Origin: Streptomyces ortus
Lineage (GTDB): Bacteria > Actinomycetota > Actinomycetes > Streptomycetales > Streptomycetaceae
NCBI RefSeq assembly: GCF_026341275.1
Contig: NZ_JAIFZO010000002.1
Coordinates: 3,440,118-3,504,117, forward strand
Direction of reading: 5' to 3'
DNA: 64,000 bases
Part shown: piece by piece, positions 26,179-35,020 of the stretch
How the letters are laid out: each line of letters begins with the position of its first letter
How positions within the stretch are numbered: the stretch's first letter is position 1
Translations under genes and position numbers: made by a program
Notes under the pieces: model-generated
What the model was told of the DNA's origin: nothing
Databases searched by the model: none
Seen by the model: the letters and a program-made list of their open reading frames with translations, nothing else

Positions 26179-26741
26179 GCCGGCATCATGAGCGCAGCGG
26201 GTGGGGACTGCGTCCGTTGCGGACGTGGTCATTGTCGTGATGATTGACCGAGGAACGCTCTCCTCCAGGTGGAGGACGCCATGACCGAAGCCGTCCCGCC
26301 CTGCGCCGGCACCGATTCAGTGATCGCAGCCGTGCCGAGTCTGGACGCGAACCAGGCAAGCCTGATGGGCCCGCGAGCCGCCGCCTATGCCGGACATCAT
26401 GAGGCCGTCCAAGGAGTTCGCTGCCCGAACACTTCAAGCAAGCCGGCTTCAAACAGAGCTCAATCGGGGCTTGGCACCGACGATTTGGTGCGTGCACCTC
26501 GGGCCGTCCAAGTCGCGGGAGCGCATTCGACCGGATGGAGGAGCTGGCAACGGGCTCGTATTCCAAGGTTGCGGCAGTATTCGCACGTGAGCAGGCCCCC
26601 CACGGGGGGCGAGGGCTCCGCTTGCGCACGCCTCGGCACGGTACTCGCAACGTCGGACCTACGCTTTTTGGCTCGGCGCCGCTATGTCGGCGCCAGGCCC
26701 GCAGCCCGCAGCCCGCAGCCCCCTGTCCGCACAGTGCGCGA
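26179..26741. other. Unassigned stretch between remnants and the aldo-keto reductase
   Basis: Open frames exist on both strands (for example plus 26269-26910 and minus 26186-26650) but none has a recognisable fold, consistent ribosome site or conserved motif. The sequence is probably decayed DNA from the same deletion event. I can support no gene. Confidence 0.45.
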
Positions 26742-27782
26742 TCAGATCACTGGCACCGGGTGTCGGCGCAGCTTGCCGAGGTCGCCGCCGAAGATGCCGG
26801 GCAAGGCGCCGGCCACCGCCTCGTGCGGGACACCTTGGGCGACGGCGCTGACTCCCTCCAGACGGTCGTACTGTTCCTGGCTCAAGTCGAGGTCGAGCGC
26901 GGTGAGGTAGCCGTCGAGTTGCGCTGTGGTGCGCGCGCCGACCACGGGAATCAACGCCGTCGCGCTGCGGGCCGCCCGGCCGCGCAGCCAGGCCACGGAC
27001 ACCTGCGCGGCGCTCGCGCCACACTCGTCGGCGATCTCAAGGACGGTGTCCAGGACGGCCGTGGTGTGCGGGGTCTCGGGGCGCTCGATGCGTCGGCTGT
27101 CAGTGTCACCCTGACGGTACTTGCCGGTGAGCAGACCGCCGGCCAGCGGCGAGTAGAGGGTGGCGCCGAGCCCGAACGCCTCAGCCATGGGGAGCAGTTC
27201 ACGCTCGCCGGTGCGCTCGGCGAGGCTGTACTCGATCTGGATGCCGAGGACGGAAGTGCGGCCACGCAGGTTGGCCAGGGTCGCGGCGGTCGCCACCCGC
27301 CAGGCGGGGAAGTTGGACAGGCCGCCGTAACGGATCTTGCCGGCGCGCACCAGGTCGTCGAAGGCGGTGACGATTTCCTCGACCGGGGTGACGGTGTCGG
27401 GCAGGTGCGCCCAGAACACGTCGACGTAGTCGGTCCGCAGTCGCCGCAGGCTGGCCTCCAGCGACCTGATCATTGTTTTGCGGCCGTTACCGGCGGAGCC
27501 GATGCCACTCAGCCCGTCGCTGCCGGAGGTGTACTTGGTGGCCAGGACGAACCGCTCGCGGTCGGCGCCCAGCAGTTCGCCGACGACCGTCTCGGACTGC
27601 CCGCCCTGGTAACGGTCGGCGGTGTCGACGAAGGTGCCGCCCGCCTCGGCGAACGCCTCGAAGACAGCCCGCGCCGTGGCGGGCGGGGCGGGGGCGTCCG
27701 GGCCGGTGCCGAAGGTGGCGGTGCCGAGGGCGAGTTCGGACACGCGTAGCCCTGTGCCGCGCCCGAAGGTGGTGTGAAGCAT
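26742..27782 (-). CDS. Aldo/keto reductase
   Basis: 346 aa. TIM-barrel AKR with GTGLRVSELALGTATFG, FVDTADRYQGGQSE (catalytic Asp and Tyr), VLATKY (catalytic Lys), VDVFWAHLPD (a His at the catalytic strand) and the C-terminal cofactor segment IPVVGARTTAQLDGYL. The subgroup is the voltage-channel-beta/perakine-reductase-like AKRs. The ATG at 27782 stands at the barrel start. It is divergent from a TetR gene with a clear operator between. Confidence 0.9.
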   Translation of the reverse strand: MLHTTFGRGTGLRVSELALGTATFGTGPDAPAPPATARAVFEAFAEAGGTFVDTADRYQGGQSETVVGELLGADRERFVLATKYTSGSDGLSGIGSAGNGRKTMIRSLEASLRRLRTDYVDVFWAHLPDTVTPVEEIVTAFDDLVRAGKIRYGGLSNFPAWRVATAATLANLRGRTSVLGIQIEYSLAERTGERELLPMAEAFGLGATLYSPLAGGLLTGKYRQGDTDSRRIERPETPHTTAVLDTVLEIADECGASAAQVSVAWLRGRAARSATALIPVVGARTTAQLDGYLTALDLDLSQEQYDRLEGVSAVAQGVPHEAVAGALPGIFGGDLGKLRRHPVPVI

Positions 27783-27844
27783 GACGGTGTCTCCGGGGTG
27801 AGGTGCCAGATGGGGATGAGAACGCATCGGATGCCCGACACAAA

Positions 27845-27885
27845 CCGGAATCCGATTCCTCCACCTTAGCGGAACCGGATTCCGG
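27845..27885. promoter_or_regulatory. TetR operator between AKR and TetR genes
   Basis: CCGGAATCCGATTCC (27845-27859) and GGAACCGGATTCCGG (27871-27885) are inverted repeats with one mismatch and an 11-bp centre. Each arm itself contains the GGAATCCGATTCC-type near palindrome, so two dimers could bind. Confidence 0.85.
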
Positions 27886-27928
27886 TAAGGTGATGGCTCA
27901 GGGAAGAGCAACACGAGGAGGATTCGCG

Positions 27929-28528
27929 GTGGTGGACGACGACCGCGCCACGCCGCCGGCCGACCGGCCCCTGCGCGCCCATGCCCGGCGCAACCGGGAC
28001 GCGCTCCTCGGCGCCGCGCGTGAGGCCTTCGCCGCCGGGGAGGCGGACATCCGGGTGGAGGAGATCGCCCGCCGTGCGGGGGTCGGTGTCGGGACCTTCT
28101 ACCGGCACTTCCCCACCCGTGAGGCCGTCGTCGAGGCGGTCTACGACGAGCGGGTGCGGGACATGTGCGCCCACGTGCAGACCCGGCTGGCGACCGACCC
28201 GCCCCACGATGCCCTGCGCGCGTTCCTGGAACAGCTGATCCAGCACGCCGTGGACAGCCGCAGCATGGCCGCCGCGCTCAAGACGCTGATGGACCTCGGC
28301 TCTCCGGTGTTCAACCGCGGCCGCGAGACCATGGTCGACACGATCGGGCAACTGATGGCCGCCGGGGTTGCCGCCGGGACGATCCGCGCCGACATCACCG
28401 CGGACACCGTATTCCGCGCCATGGGCGGCATCTGCGCCTCACACGGTCAGCCCGGCTGGGAGGACGCCGCCCGGGACGTAGTACACCTGCTCTACGACGG
28501 TCTGCGGCACACCGCCCCGCGATCCTGA
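27929..28528 (+). CDS. TetR-family regulator
   Basis: 199 aa. The HTH is ALLGAAREAFAAGEADIRV then EEIARRAGVGVGTFYRHFPTREAVVEAVY, with the GVGTFYRHFPTRE recognition helix common in actinobacterial TetR proteins beside AKR and SDR genes. GAGGAGGA at 27915-27922 supports GTG 27929 over the longer open frame. It should bind the dyad at 27845-27885 and control the divergent AKR. Confidence 0.9.
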   Translation: MVDDDRATPPADRPLRAHARRNRDALLGAAREAFAAGEADIRVEEIARRAGVGVGTFYRHFPTREAVVEAVYDERVRDMCAHVQTRLATDPPHDALRAFLEQLIQHAVDSRSMAAALKTLMDLGSPVFNRGRETMVDTIGQLMAAGVAAGTIRADITADTVFRAMGGICASHGQPGWEDAARDVVHLLYDGLRHTAPRS

Positions 28529-28652
28529 GTCCGGCCGCCCGCTGCGCCGACGTCGACGCCGACTCTCGGAGGGAAGCGTTCGCGGGGGCGGCACGCCTTC
28601 GGGGAGAGGCATCACGCCAGCAGAACTCGACCGAACGTCCTCTCTTGCCCAT

Positions 28653-29402
28653 ATGCCGTCGGGAACGACAACACGTCGGCCGACAGCCCCAAGCCGACCC
28701 GTTGTCTTTGTGCACGGGGCGTTCGCGGACTCCTCCGGGTGGTACGGGGCGATGGACAAGCTGCGCAAGGACGGCTATCCGGTCCGTGCCGCGAACAACC
28801 CGCTGCGTGGCCTTCCCAGCGACTCCGCCTACGTCCGCGACTTCCTCAACAGCATCAAGGGACCGATCATCCTGGCCGGTCACTCGTACGGTGGGGCAGT
28901 CATCACCCAGGCGGCCGCGGGTGACCCGGACGTCAAGGCCCTCGTCTACGTGGCGGCCTCGGTGCCGGACGTCGGCGAGTCCTTGGCCGACCTGAAGGCC
29001 CACCAGGTCGACAGCCCCGCGCCGTCCCTCCCGTTGCAGCCGGCGGAGTTCACAAAGCCGGACGGAACCCGAGGCACCGACGCGTACATCGATCGGGCCA
29101 AGTTCCGCGAGACGTTCGCCGCGGACGTCAATGCGACTGTGGCAGCCGACATGGCGGACACGCAGAAGCCGATCGACATAGCGGCCCTCAACCAGAAGGC
29201 CACGGCGGCCGCGTGGAAGACAATTCCCTCGTGGTTCCTGATCGCCAAGCAGGACCACGCGAACAGTACGAACCTCCAGCGCTGGGAGGCCGAGCGTATC
29301 GGAGCGCACACCGTCGAGATCAACTCCTCGCACGCCGCCATGGTCAGCCACCCCAAGGCGGTCGCGGACCTGATTGAGCAGGCGGACCGTGGTACGAGGT
29401 GA
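28653..29402 (+). CDS. Alpha/beta hydrolase
   Basis: 249 aa. RPVVFVHGAFADSSGW (oxyanion strand), GPIILAGHSYGGAVI (nucleophile Ser in GHSYG), WFLIAKQDH for the acid region and SSHAAMVSHP with the catalytic His. This matches the actinobacterial hydrolase group close to salicylate-esterase-like enzymes. Those often have a signal peptide; here the ATG has no ribosome site and only ~15 residues precede the fold, so the N-terminus may be shortened. No operon partner. Confidence 0.85.
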   Translation: MPSGTTTRRPTAPSRPVVFVHGAFADSSGWYGAMDKLRKDGYPVRAANNPLRGLPSDSAYVRDFLNSIKGPIILAGHSYGGAVITQAAAGDPDVKALVYVAASVPDVGESLADLKAHQVDSPAPSLPLQPAEFTKPDGTRGTDAYIDRAKFRETFAADVNATVAADMADTQKPIDIAALNQKATAAAWKTIPSWFLIAKQDHANSTNLQRWEAERIGAHTVEINSSHAAMVSHPKAVADLIEQADRGTR

Positions 29403-29593
29403 CACATCCTCCGTTATGGCCGGGGAAGGCGGGCGTCCCCGGCCATGGCGGCCCGTGATTGAGGCTGTTCCCACCTTGCCGAGCAGGGCACCCCACCGCG
29501 GATGCTGACGCTCATACTGACGGCGAAGTCCCGGCACAGGAAGCCGGAGAACGTCCGCCGCTGAAACCGTTGCCGCCCGGGAGGGGAAGAGTG

Positions 29594-30355
29594 TCAGCCT
29601 TGGCGGCTGGGGAGCATGGCCAGGGCCTGGGAACGCTGTGAGACGAGGTCGTCGTAGGTGCCGTCGCGCTCGGCCCAGCGGTGCATGAGGACGCCCTTCA
29701 CGAGGATCTCGTGGGGGGTGGGGTCCTGTGCGAGCAGGTGCATGACCTCGGTGGCGAAGTCGTCGAGCGGCAGCGCGTGCGGGTTCACCTTTTCCTGTCC
29801 TGCAGTGGCGACAGCCGGAGGGACGAGCTCCACGACGCCGACGCCGGTGCCGTCGAGCTGCGCGCGTAGTGCCTCGGAATAGGCATGCACCGCGGCCTTC
29901 GAGGCGGCGTAACTGGGCATGGGCGGGAACGGCAGGAAGGCGATGCCGGAGGTGACGGTGATCAAGGTGCCGCTCCCCCGCCGGATCAGGTGCGGGGTGA
30001 AGGCATCGATGACCCGGATGGTGCCGAGCAGGTTGGTGTCGATCGTCGTTGCCGCCGCCTCGAAGTGCGCGGGGTCGCGCAGGTCCTCCAGGAGCATGAC
30101 GCCCGACATCGTCACCACGGTGTCCAGCTCGGGGTACCGGGCTAGCGCGGCGTCACGGGCGGATGCGACGGAAGCACCGTTGGTGACGTCGATGCTGATC
30201 GTGCCGAAGCCTTCTTCGGCGAGTTCCGAAAGTGCCTCCGGGTTGCGGCCGCCCACGACCACGGTGCTGCCCGCCGCGGCGAACCGGCGGGCCAGCTCTC
30301 GCCCGATACCCGAGGTTCCGCCGAGGATGAGAACGGTGCGGTTGGAGAGATCCAC
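29594..30355 (-). CDS. SDR oxidoreductase (DltE-like)
   Basis: 253 aa. LILGGTSGIGRELARRF, TMSGVML replacing NNAG, TLITVTSGIAFLPFP for Ser, and YAASKAAVHAYSEALR for Tyr-Lys. The proline-rich loop after Ser and the ELVPPAVAT segment resemble DltE-type SDRs, substrate unknown. It is divergent from an MmyB-type HTH regulator, a pairing repeated at 56.6-58.5 kb, with an exact palindrome in the shared promoter. Confidence 0.9.
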   Translation of the reverse strand: MDLSNRTVLILGGTSGIGRELARRFAAAGSTVVVGGRNPEALSELAEEGFGTISIDVTNGASVASARDAALARYPELDTVVTMSGVMLLEDLRDPAHFEAAATTIDTNLLGTIRVIDAFTPHLIRRGSGTLITVTSGIAFLPFPPMPSYAASKAAVHAYSEALRAQLDGTGVGVVELVPPAVATAGQEKVNPHALPLDDFATEVMHLLAQDPTPHEILVKGVLMHRWAERDGTYDDLVSQRSQALAMLPSRQG

Positions 30356-30420
30356 GAGGTTTTCCCGTCAGTCCAGGGCGCTGCCGGCATGCAGGCCGGC
30401 GGCGCAGACAGTGATGTGCT

Positions 30421-30438
30421 CTGTCTCTTTCGAGACAG
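30421..30438. promoter_or_regulatory. Perfect palindrome, candidate operator of the HTH regulator
   Basis: CTGTCTCTTTCGAGACAG: 7-bp arms match exactly around a 4-bp centre. It lies 66 bp before the SDR start and 107 bp before the regulator start. Confidence 0.75.
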
Positions 30439-30544
30439 TGCTATCGCAGTCTTGACGGCATCCTCCGGGCGTGGCAGTACCCCCGTCTTCCCTGGTCCTG
30501 CCAGGGCCCCCTTTGAAAGTCGCGCACCGTAATACGGTGTCGGT

Positions 30545-31417
30545 ATGAAGGATGAGGAATCCGGCAACCCGCTCGGCAGCTACCTTCGTGCCCGGCGTGA
30601 ACTGGTTTCCCCGGCACAGGCGGGGCTCCCGCCGGGGGGCAACCGCCGCGTGCCCGGCCTGCGCCGTGAGGAAGTCGCCCTCCTCGCCGGAATCAGTCCC
30701 GACTACTACCTTCGACTGGAACGGGGACGTGACAAGAACCCCTCAGCGCAGGTCCTCGAGTCACTCGCGCGGGTCCTGCAACTCGACGACGTCGAGCAGA
30801 CGTATCTGCTCGGCCTCGCGGCTGCACGCCCCAGGGCGCCGCGGCGCAAGCGGCCCGAGCGCGTACCAGCGCGGGTGCATGAGCTGCTCGCCCACCTTCA
30901 GATCCCCGCGTTCGTCGAAGGGCGGGCGTTCGATGTACTGGCCTCCAACCCCATGGCGGTGGCACTCTCCCCCCGCCTGCGGCCCGGCCAGAACCGGCTG
31001 CGTTCTCTCCTCCTTGATCCTGAGGAACAAGCCTTCCAGCAGGACTGGACGAAGGCCACCGCCGATTTCATCGCCGCCCTTCGCACCACCATCGGGGACG
31101 ACACCGACAACCCCCGGTTCATCGAACTCGTCGGAGAACTCGCACTGTCCAGTCAGCGGTTCCGTACTCTGTGGGCCCGCCACGACGTGCGCAGTCTCGA
31201 CGGAGGCACGACCACCGTCAACCACCCTGTGGTCGGTGAACTACGCCTCCACCGCGACAAACTCGCCATCGACGACGTCATCCTCGTCGTCTACTACCCC
31301 GACAAGGACAGCGACAGCGACGAGAAACTGCGACTCCTCGCCGCACTCTCACACAGCGGGTCCGCGGACACAGCACACGACCGACCGGCGGGCGCCCCGC
31401 ACCCAAAGACACCCTGA
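30545..31417 (+). CDS. HTH regulator with MmyB-like ligand domain
   Basis: 290 aa. The N-terminal XRE HTH contains LGSYLRARRELVSP, VPGLRREEVALLAGISPDYYLRLERGRDKNPS, the hallmark of the MmyB/SCO4944 type. The remaining ~190 residues form the MLTR ligand-binding domain (FDVLASNPMAVALSP, RFRTLWARHDVR, VGELRLHRDKL, VVYYPDKDSDSDEKLRLLAAL), proposed to bind fatty acids or related ligands. Divergent from the SDR at 29594 and probably its regulator. Confidence 0.9.
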   Translation: MKDEESGNPLGSYLRARRELVSPAQAGLPPGGNRRVPGLRREEVALLAGISPDYYLRLERGRDKNPSAQVLESLARVLQLDDVEQTYLLGLAAARPRAPRRKRPERVPARVHELLAHLQIPAFVEGRAFDVLASNPMAVALSPRLRPGQNRLRSLLLDPEEQAFQQDWTKATADFIAALRTTIGDDTDNPRFIELVGELALSSQRFRTLWARHDVRSLDGGTTTVNHPVVGELRLHRDKLAIDDVILVVYYPDKDSDSDEKLRLLAALSHSGSADTAHDRPAGAPHPKTP

Positions 31418-31571
31418 CGAGCACGCACCGCCCCGGACCCGGGTCATTCCTCATCGGTGCCGAGCGTCCGCATGAACTGCTCGCGGCCTGATCGACACGA
31501 CCACGTGTTGCAGCGGCCCCCGAACCCGCCGTGGTAGCGGGCCCTACGCCGTGGCGGGACGGCAGACGAGC

Positions 31572-32318
31572 TCAGAGCTGGGTTTCGCCACCGTCCACGG
31601 CGAGTTCGATGCCGGTGGTGTACGTGGCATCGAAGGCGAGGAATGCGGCCGCCTTGGCGAACTCTTCGACGGTGCCGTAGCGCTTCATGGGGTTGCTCGC
31701 GGTCCGCTCCACCCTGAACCGGTCGGCGGCCTCTCTGGTGAGGTTCATCGTTTCCAGAATCCCCGAGTCGATGGGGCCCGGGCTGATCGCATTGACACGG
31801 ATCCCCCGCGGAAGCAGCTCGCGGGAGAAGGTGCGGGCCATCGAGCGCAGCGCCGCCTTGCCGGCCGCGTAGACGCTGGTGTCCGCCATGCCGATGACGT
31901 TCGCGATGGAGGTGGTGAGGACGATGCCGGCGTTCGCGCTCAGCAGCGGGGCGAGCTCTTGCACAGTGAAGAAGGCGCCCTTGACGTTGATCGCGAACAG
32001 CTCGTCGTACACGTCCTCGGTCGTCGACCCGAGGGGCGTGAGGGGTGAGATGCCGGCGTTGACGAACAAGGCCTCGATCGAGCCGAGCTCGCTCTTTATA
32101 CGGCCAGCGAGCACATCCAGGTCGGGCAGCGATGCCGCATCCGCCCGGACGGCCACGGCATTCTCGCCCAGCCGCTCGCGTGCCGCGTCAAGCTTGGCCT
32201 CAGAACGACCCGTGATCACCACGCGGGCCCCGCCTTGCACCAGCAGCTCCGCCAGCGCGAGCCCCATGCCGCTGCTGCCACCCGTGATCACCACGTTCTT
32301 GTCGCTGTACGTACCCAT
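31572..32318 (-). CDS. SDR oxidoreductase
   Basis: 248 aa. Classical SDR: VVITGGSSGMGLALAELL, VNAGIS, LTTSIANV for Ser, YAAGKAALRSMARTF for Tyr-Lys, and GIELAVDGGETQL at the C-terminus. The GGSSGMG loop and ITGRSEAKL suit NADP(H). ATG 32318 is used; an in-frame upstream start at 32387 would abut the AKR stop and adds 23 unsupported residues. It follows the AKR on the same strand by ~68 bp, so the two share an operon with the SDR at 33593. Confidence 0.9.
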   Translation of the reverse strand: MGTYSDKNVVITGGSSGMGLALAELLVQGGARVVITGRSEAKLDAARERLGENAVAVRADAASLPDLDVLAGRIKSELGSIEALFVNAGISPLTPLGSTTEDVYDELFAINVKGAFFTVQELAPLLSANAGIVLTTSIANVIGMADTSVYAAGKAALRSMARTFSRELLPRGIRVNAISPGPIDSGILETMNLTREAADRFRVERTASNPMKRYGTVEEFAKAAAFLAFDATYTTGIELAVDGGETQL

Positions 32319-32386
32319 ACCGGAGTTGCTCCGTTCCCTCATCACATGCATGTCGGTTTCTCTGGACGCGCCGTTCGGGACGCGCA

Positions 32387-33457
32387 TCAGCCGAGGGTTT
32401 CGACCTTCATGTCTCCTGTGGTGACTGTGCGGATGTGATCGCTGGCGAGCAGGCCGTGCGGATTGCCGAGGTCGATGGCGCTGACCTCATGGAGGCGGGC
32501 CAGCTGAGAAGGAGTCAGGTCGACCTGCAGGGCACCCAGGTTGTCCTCCAGCTGCGCGAGGGTGCGGGCGCCGATGATGGGTGCTGTCACTCCGGGGGCG
32601 TTCAGGACCCAGGCCAGTGCGACCTGGGCGGGCGTGCGGCCCAGCTCGGAGGCGACCTCCTTCACCGCATCGGCAATGGCAAGGTTGCGGTCGGTGACCC
32701 ATCCCAGGGCGACGTTGAGGCTCTTGCGGTTGCCGGCGGTTTCGCCGACAACGGAGCCCGCCGCGTTCTGGTCCTCTCGGCTGTACTTGCCGGTGAGCAC
32801 CCCGCCGCCCAACGGAGAGAAGGGGACCACGCCGAGTCCCATCTCGCGTGCCATCGGGATCAGGTCACGCTCCGCGGTGCGCTCGATCAGGCTGTACTCG
32901 GTTTCCAGTGCGACCAGTGGCGACCAGCCGCGCAGGTCGGCGATCGCCTGCATGCGCGACACCTGCCAGGCCGGGGCGCTGGAGATCGCCACGTACAGCA
33001 CCTTGCCCTGCCTCACCAGGTCGTCCAGGCCCCGCAGGATCTCCTCCACCGGCGTCCTGAAGTCCCACACGTTCACGTAGAGCAGATCGATGTAGTCGGT
33101 GTTCAGCTGCCGCAGACTGGCTTCCACCGACGCCAGCATGCTCTTGCGGTGGGTTCCCCCGGAATTCGGGTCCCCGGGCTGGCGCAGCGTCGAGTACTTC
33201 GTCGCCAGCACCATCTTGTCGCGGTTGGTGCGGGCGAATTCTCCGAGCAGTCGCTCGGAGCTGCCGTTGGTGTAGGTGCTGGCGGTGTCGAAGAAGTTGC
33301 CCCCGAGCTCGGTGTAGCGGTCGAAGAGCTTGCGCGCCTCGTCGCGCTCGGCGCCCCAGCCCCACTCGGTGCCGAAGGTCGCCGTGCCCAGCGCCAGCGG
33401 CGAGACCCGGAGTCCGGAACGGCCCAGCAGCCGATAGGTGTCGAGAGTGAGTGCCAT
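32387..33457 (-). CDS. Aldo/keto reductase
   Basis: 356 aa. SGLRVSPLALGTATFG, NFFDTASTYTNGSSE (Asp, Tyr), VLATKYSTLR (Lys), the strand YIDLLYVNVWDFRTPVE where the usual catalytic His is replaced by Asn (YVN in place of YxH), and APIIGARTLAQLEDNL for NADPH. AGGAGAACACG before the ATG gives a firm start. The middle gene of an SDR-AKR-SDR operon transcribed leftward from the operator at 34.4 kb. Confidence 0.9.
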   Translation of the reverse strand: MALTLDTYRLLGRSGLRVSPLALGTATFGTEWGWGAERDEARKLFDRYTELGGNFFDTASTYTNGSSERLLGEFARTNRDKMVLATKYSTLRQPGDPNSGGTHRKSMLASVEASLRQLNTDYIDLLYVNVWDFRTPVEEILRGLDDLVRQGKVLYVAISSAPAWQVSRMQAIADLRGWSPLVALETEYSLIERTAERDLIPMAREMGLGVVPFSPLGGGVLTGKYSREDQNAAGSVVGETAGNRKSLNVALGWVTDRNLAIADAVKEVASELGRTPAQVALAWVLNAPGVTAPIIGARTLAQLEDNLGALQVDLTPSQLARLHEVSAIDLGNPHGLLASDHIRTVTTGDMKVETLG

Positions 33458-33516
33458 CGTGTTCTCCTGTGAGGTGTGGTTCGTGGCGGTGAGGTGCGGT
33501 TCGAGGTGTCCGAGAT

Positions 33517-33573
33517 GTGTGGATCGTGGCGTTCGAGAGGTGTGGATCGTGGTGTTCGAGAGGTGTGGATCGG
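33517..33573. repeat. 23-bp tandem repeat between two operon genes
   Basis: Units 33517-33539 and 33540-33562 differ at one base (C/T at the 14th position); a partial third copy follows at 33563-33573. A looser GTGCGGTTCGAGG version lies just before at 33494-33506. The array fills the gap between the SDR stop and the AKR ribosome site. Confidence 0.8.
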
Positions 33574-33592
33574 TGGTCGGTTCGCTGGGGTT

Positions 33593-34318
33593 TCAGGCGC
33601 CGAGCCCGTAGCCGCCGGCCACGGTGATGTCCTGGCCGGTGATGTAGCCGGCGGCGTCCGAGGCGAGGAAGGCGACTGCTTCCGCGACCTCCTGGCTGGA
33701 TCCGAAGCGCTCGAAGGGGATCTTCGCGCGCATGGCGTCCCGGCCGCTCTCGGGCACCCCCAGTTTGTCGAGCAGCGGCGTGTCGGTGGCCCCGGGGCTC
33801 ACGGTGTTGACGCGAATCCTGCGCGGGGCCAGTTCGAGCGCGAGCGAGGGCAGCATGGCCAGCAGCGCGCCGCGTGTCGCCGCCCCCACCGTGGCGCCAG
33901 GGGTGCCGCGACGGGATCCGATGCCGACGGTCAGCACGATCGAGGCGCCGTCGTTCATGAGGGGAAGGGCCTTTTGGAGGGTGAAGTACTGGCCCTTGAA
34001 GTTGAGGTCGGCGTGCTCGTCGAACGATTCCTCCGTCACCTCGGCGACCGGTGCCGGGCGGAAGATCCCGGCGTTGAGGAAGAGCAGGTCCAGCGATCCG
34101 AACCGCGCCGACACCGCTGACATCAGGGCATCGGTGTCGGAGAGCACGCGCCCGTCGGATCGGACGACGAGCACATCGTCGGGGAGTTCGGATCTTGCTC
34201 GTGCGAGGGAATCGGGATGCTGTCCGGTGACCGCGACCTGGTAGCCGCGGGCGTGCAGCAGCTCGGCAGTCGCCCTGCCGATCCCGGTCGTTCCCCCGGT
34301 GATGAGAGCTACAGCCAT
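33593..34318 (-). CDS. SDR-fold protein lacking the usual catalytic Tyr-Lys
   Basis: 241 aa. The cofactor half is normal (ALITGGTTGIGRATAELL, LNAGIFRPAP). Where classical SDRs have Ser then YxxxK, this one reads VLTVGIGSRRGTPGATVGAATRGALL, so the Tyr position is Val and the Lys position is Arg by my alignment. The C-terminal TGQDITVAGGYGLGA is normal. Start ATG 34318 with AAAGG before it. First gene of the leftward operon, divergent from a TetR gene. It may bind NAD(P) or act as a non-canonical reductase. Confidence 0.85.
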   Translation of the reverse strand: MAVALITGGTTGIGRATAELLHARGYQVAVTGQHPDSLARARSELPDDVLVVRSDGRVLSDTDALMSAVSARFGSLDLLFLNAGIFRPAPVAEVTEESFDEHADLNFKGQYFTLQKALPLMNDGASIVLTVGIGSRRGTPGATVGAATRGALLAMLPSLALELAPRRIRVNTVSPGATDTPLLDKLGVPESGRDAMRAKIPFERFGSSQEVAEAVAFLASDAAGYITGQDITVAGGYGLGA

Positions 34319-34363
34319 GGCAAACCTTTCGTCGCTGAAACGACGGGTGGGATCATCCGTAAT

Positions 34364-34413
34364 CGGGGAACTCCCCGTTTGCCTCACCGTACACTGAACC
34401 GGGGACTTCCCCG
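34364..34413. promoter_or_regulatory. Twin TetR operator boxes
   Basis: CGGGGAACTCCCCG (34364-34377) and CGGGGACTTCCCCG (34400-34413) are near-identical 14-bp near-palindromes 36 bp apart. They lie between the SDR-AKR-SDR operon and the TetR gene. Confidence 0.85.
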
Positions 34414-34456
34414 AATCGTTCCTGAGCCTCATCCGACACTTACGATCGCGAAGGTC

Positions 34457-35020
34457 ATGACACCTCCACGCAGCACCCTGCGCGCCGACGCGCAGCGCAA
34501 CCGCGAGCAGCTGATCGCCACGGCCGCCGAAGCCTTCGCGTCCGGACGCGCGATCTCGCTGGACGCGATCGCCAAACGCGCGGGAGTGGGGAACGCCACT
34601 CTGTACCGGCACTTCCCCACCCGAGAAGACCTGGTCGAAGAGGTCTACCGGGACCAGATCCGGCCCTTGCGCGAAGACGCGCGCACCCTGCTGGCCACCA
34701 AACCGCCCGCGCAGGCCCTCCACTCGTGGATGCTCCGATTCGCCGACTGGGCCGGTGAACGACGCGGCGTCTGCGAGGCCCTGGTCGCCATGAGCGCTTC
34801 CGGCCGCTTCGGCACCGGACCGGTCTGCGACGAGGTTCAGCAGGTCCTGGCGATGGTGCTTGAGGCCGGCGCCACAGCAGGAGAACTGCGCAGCAACATC
34901 GACCCGGTCGAGGTGGGCGGCATCCTCGCCGGTCTGCTCTCCGTGGCGGGCGCACCCGAGCAGCGCCCCCAACTGAACCGAATGCTGGACATCGTCGTCG
35001 ACGGACTCAGGCCCCGCTAG
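34457..35020 (+). CDS. TetR-family regulator
   Basis: 187 aa. RNREQLIATAAEAFASGRAISLDAIAKRAGVGNATLYRHFPTREDLVEEVY, abbreviated here as helix 2 LDAIAKRAGVG and recognition helix NATLYRHFPTRE. This is the group with a C-terminal SBP-56-like ligand domain (MLRFADWAGERRGVCEALVAM). ATG 34457 with AAGG just before. It should bind the twin CGGGG-N4-CCCCG boxes and control the divergent reductase operon. Confidence 0.9.
   Translation: MTPPRSTLRADAQRNREQLIATAAEAFASGRAISLDAIAKRAGVGNATLYRHFPTREDLVEEVYRDQIRPLREDARTLLATKPPAQALHSWMLRFADWAGERRGVCEALVAMSASGRFGTGPVCDEVQQVLAMVLEAGATAGELRSNIDPVEVGGILAGLLSVAGAPEQRPQLNRMLDIVVDGLRPR

Noticed and set aside
33517..33573. CRISPR-like array
   Set aside because: Units are directly adjacent without spacers and number fewer than three; no cas genes.
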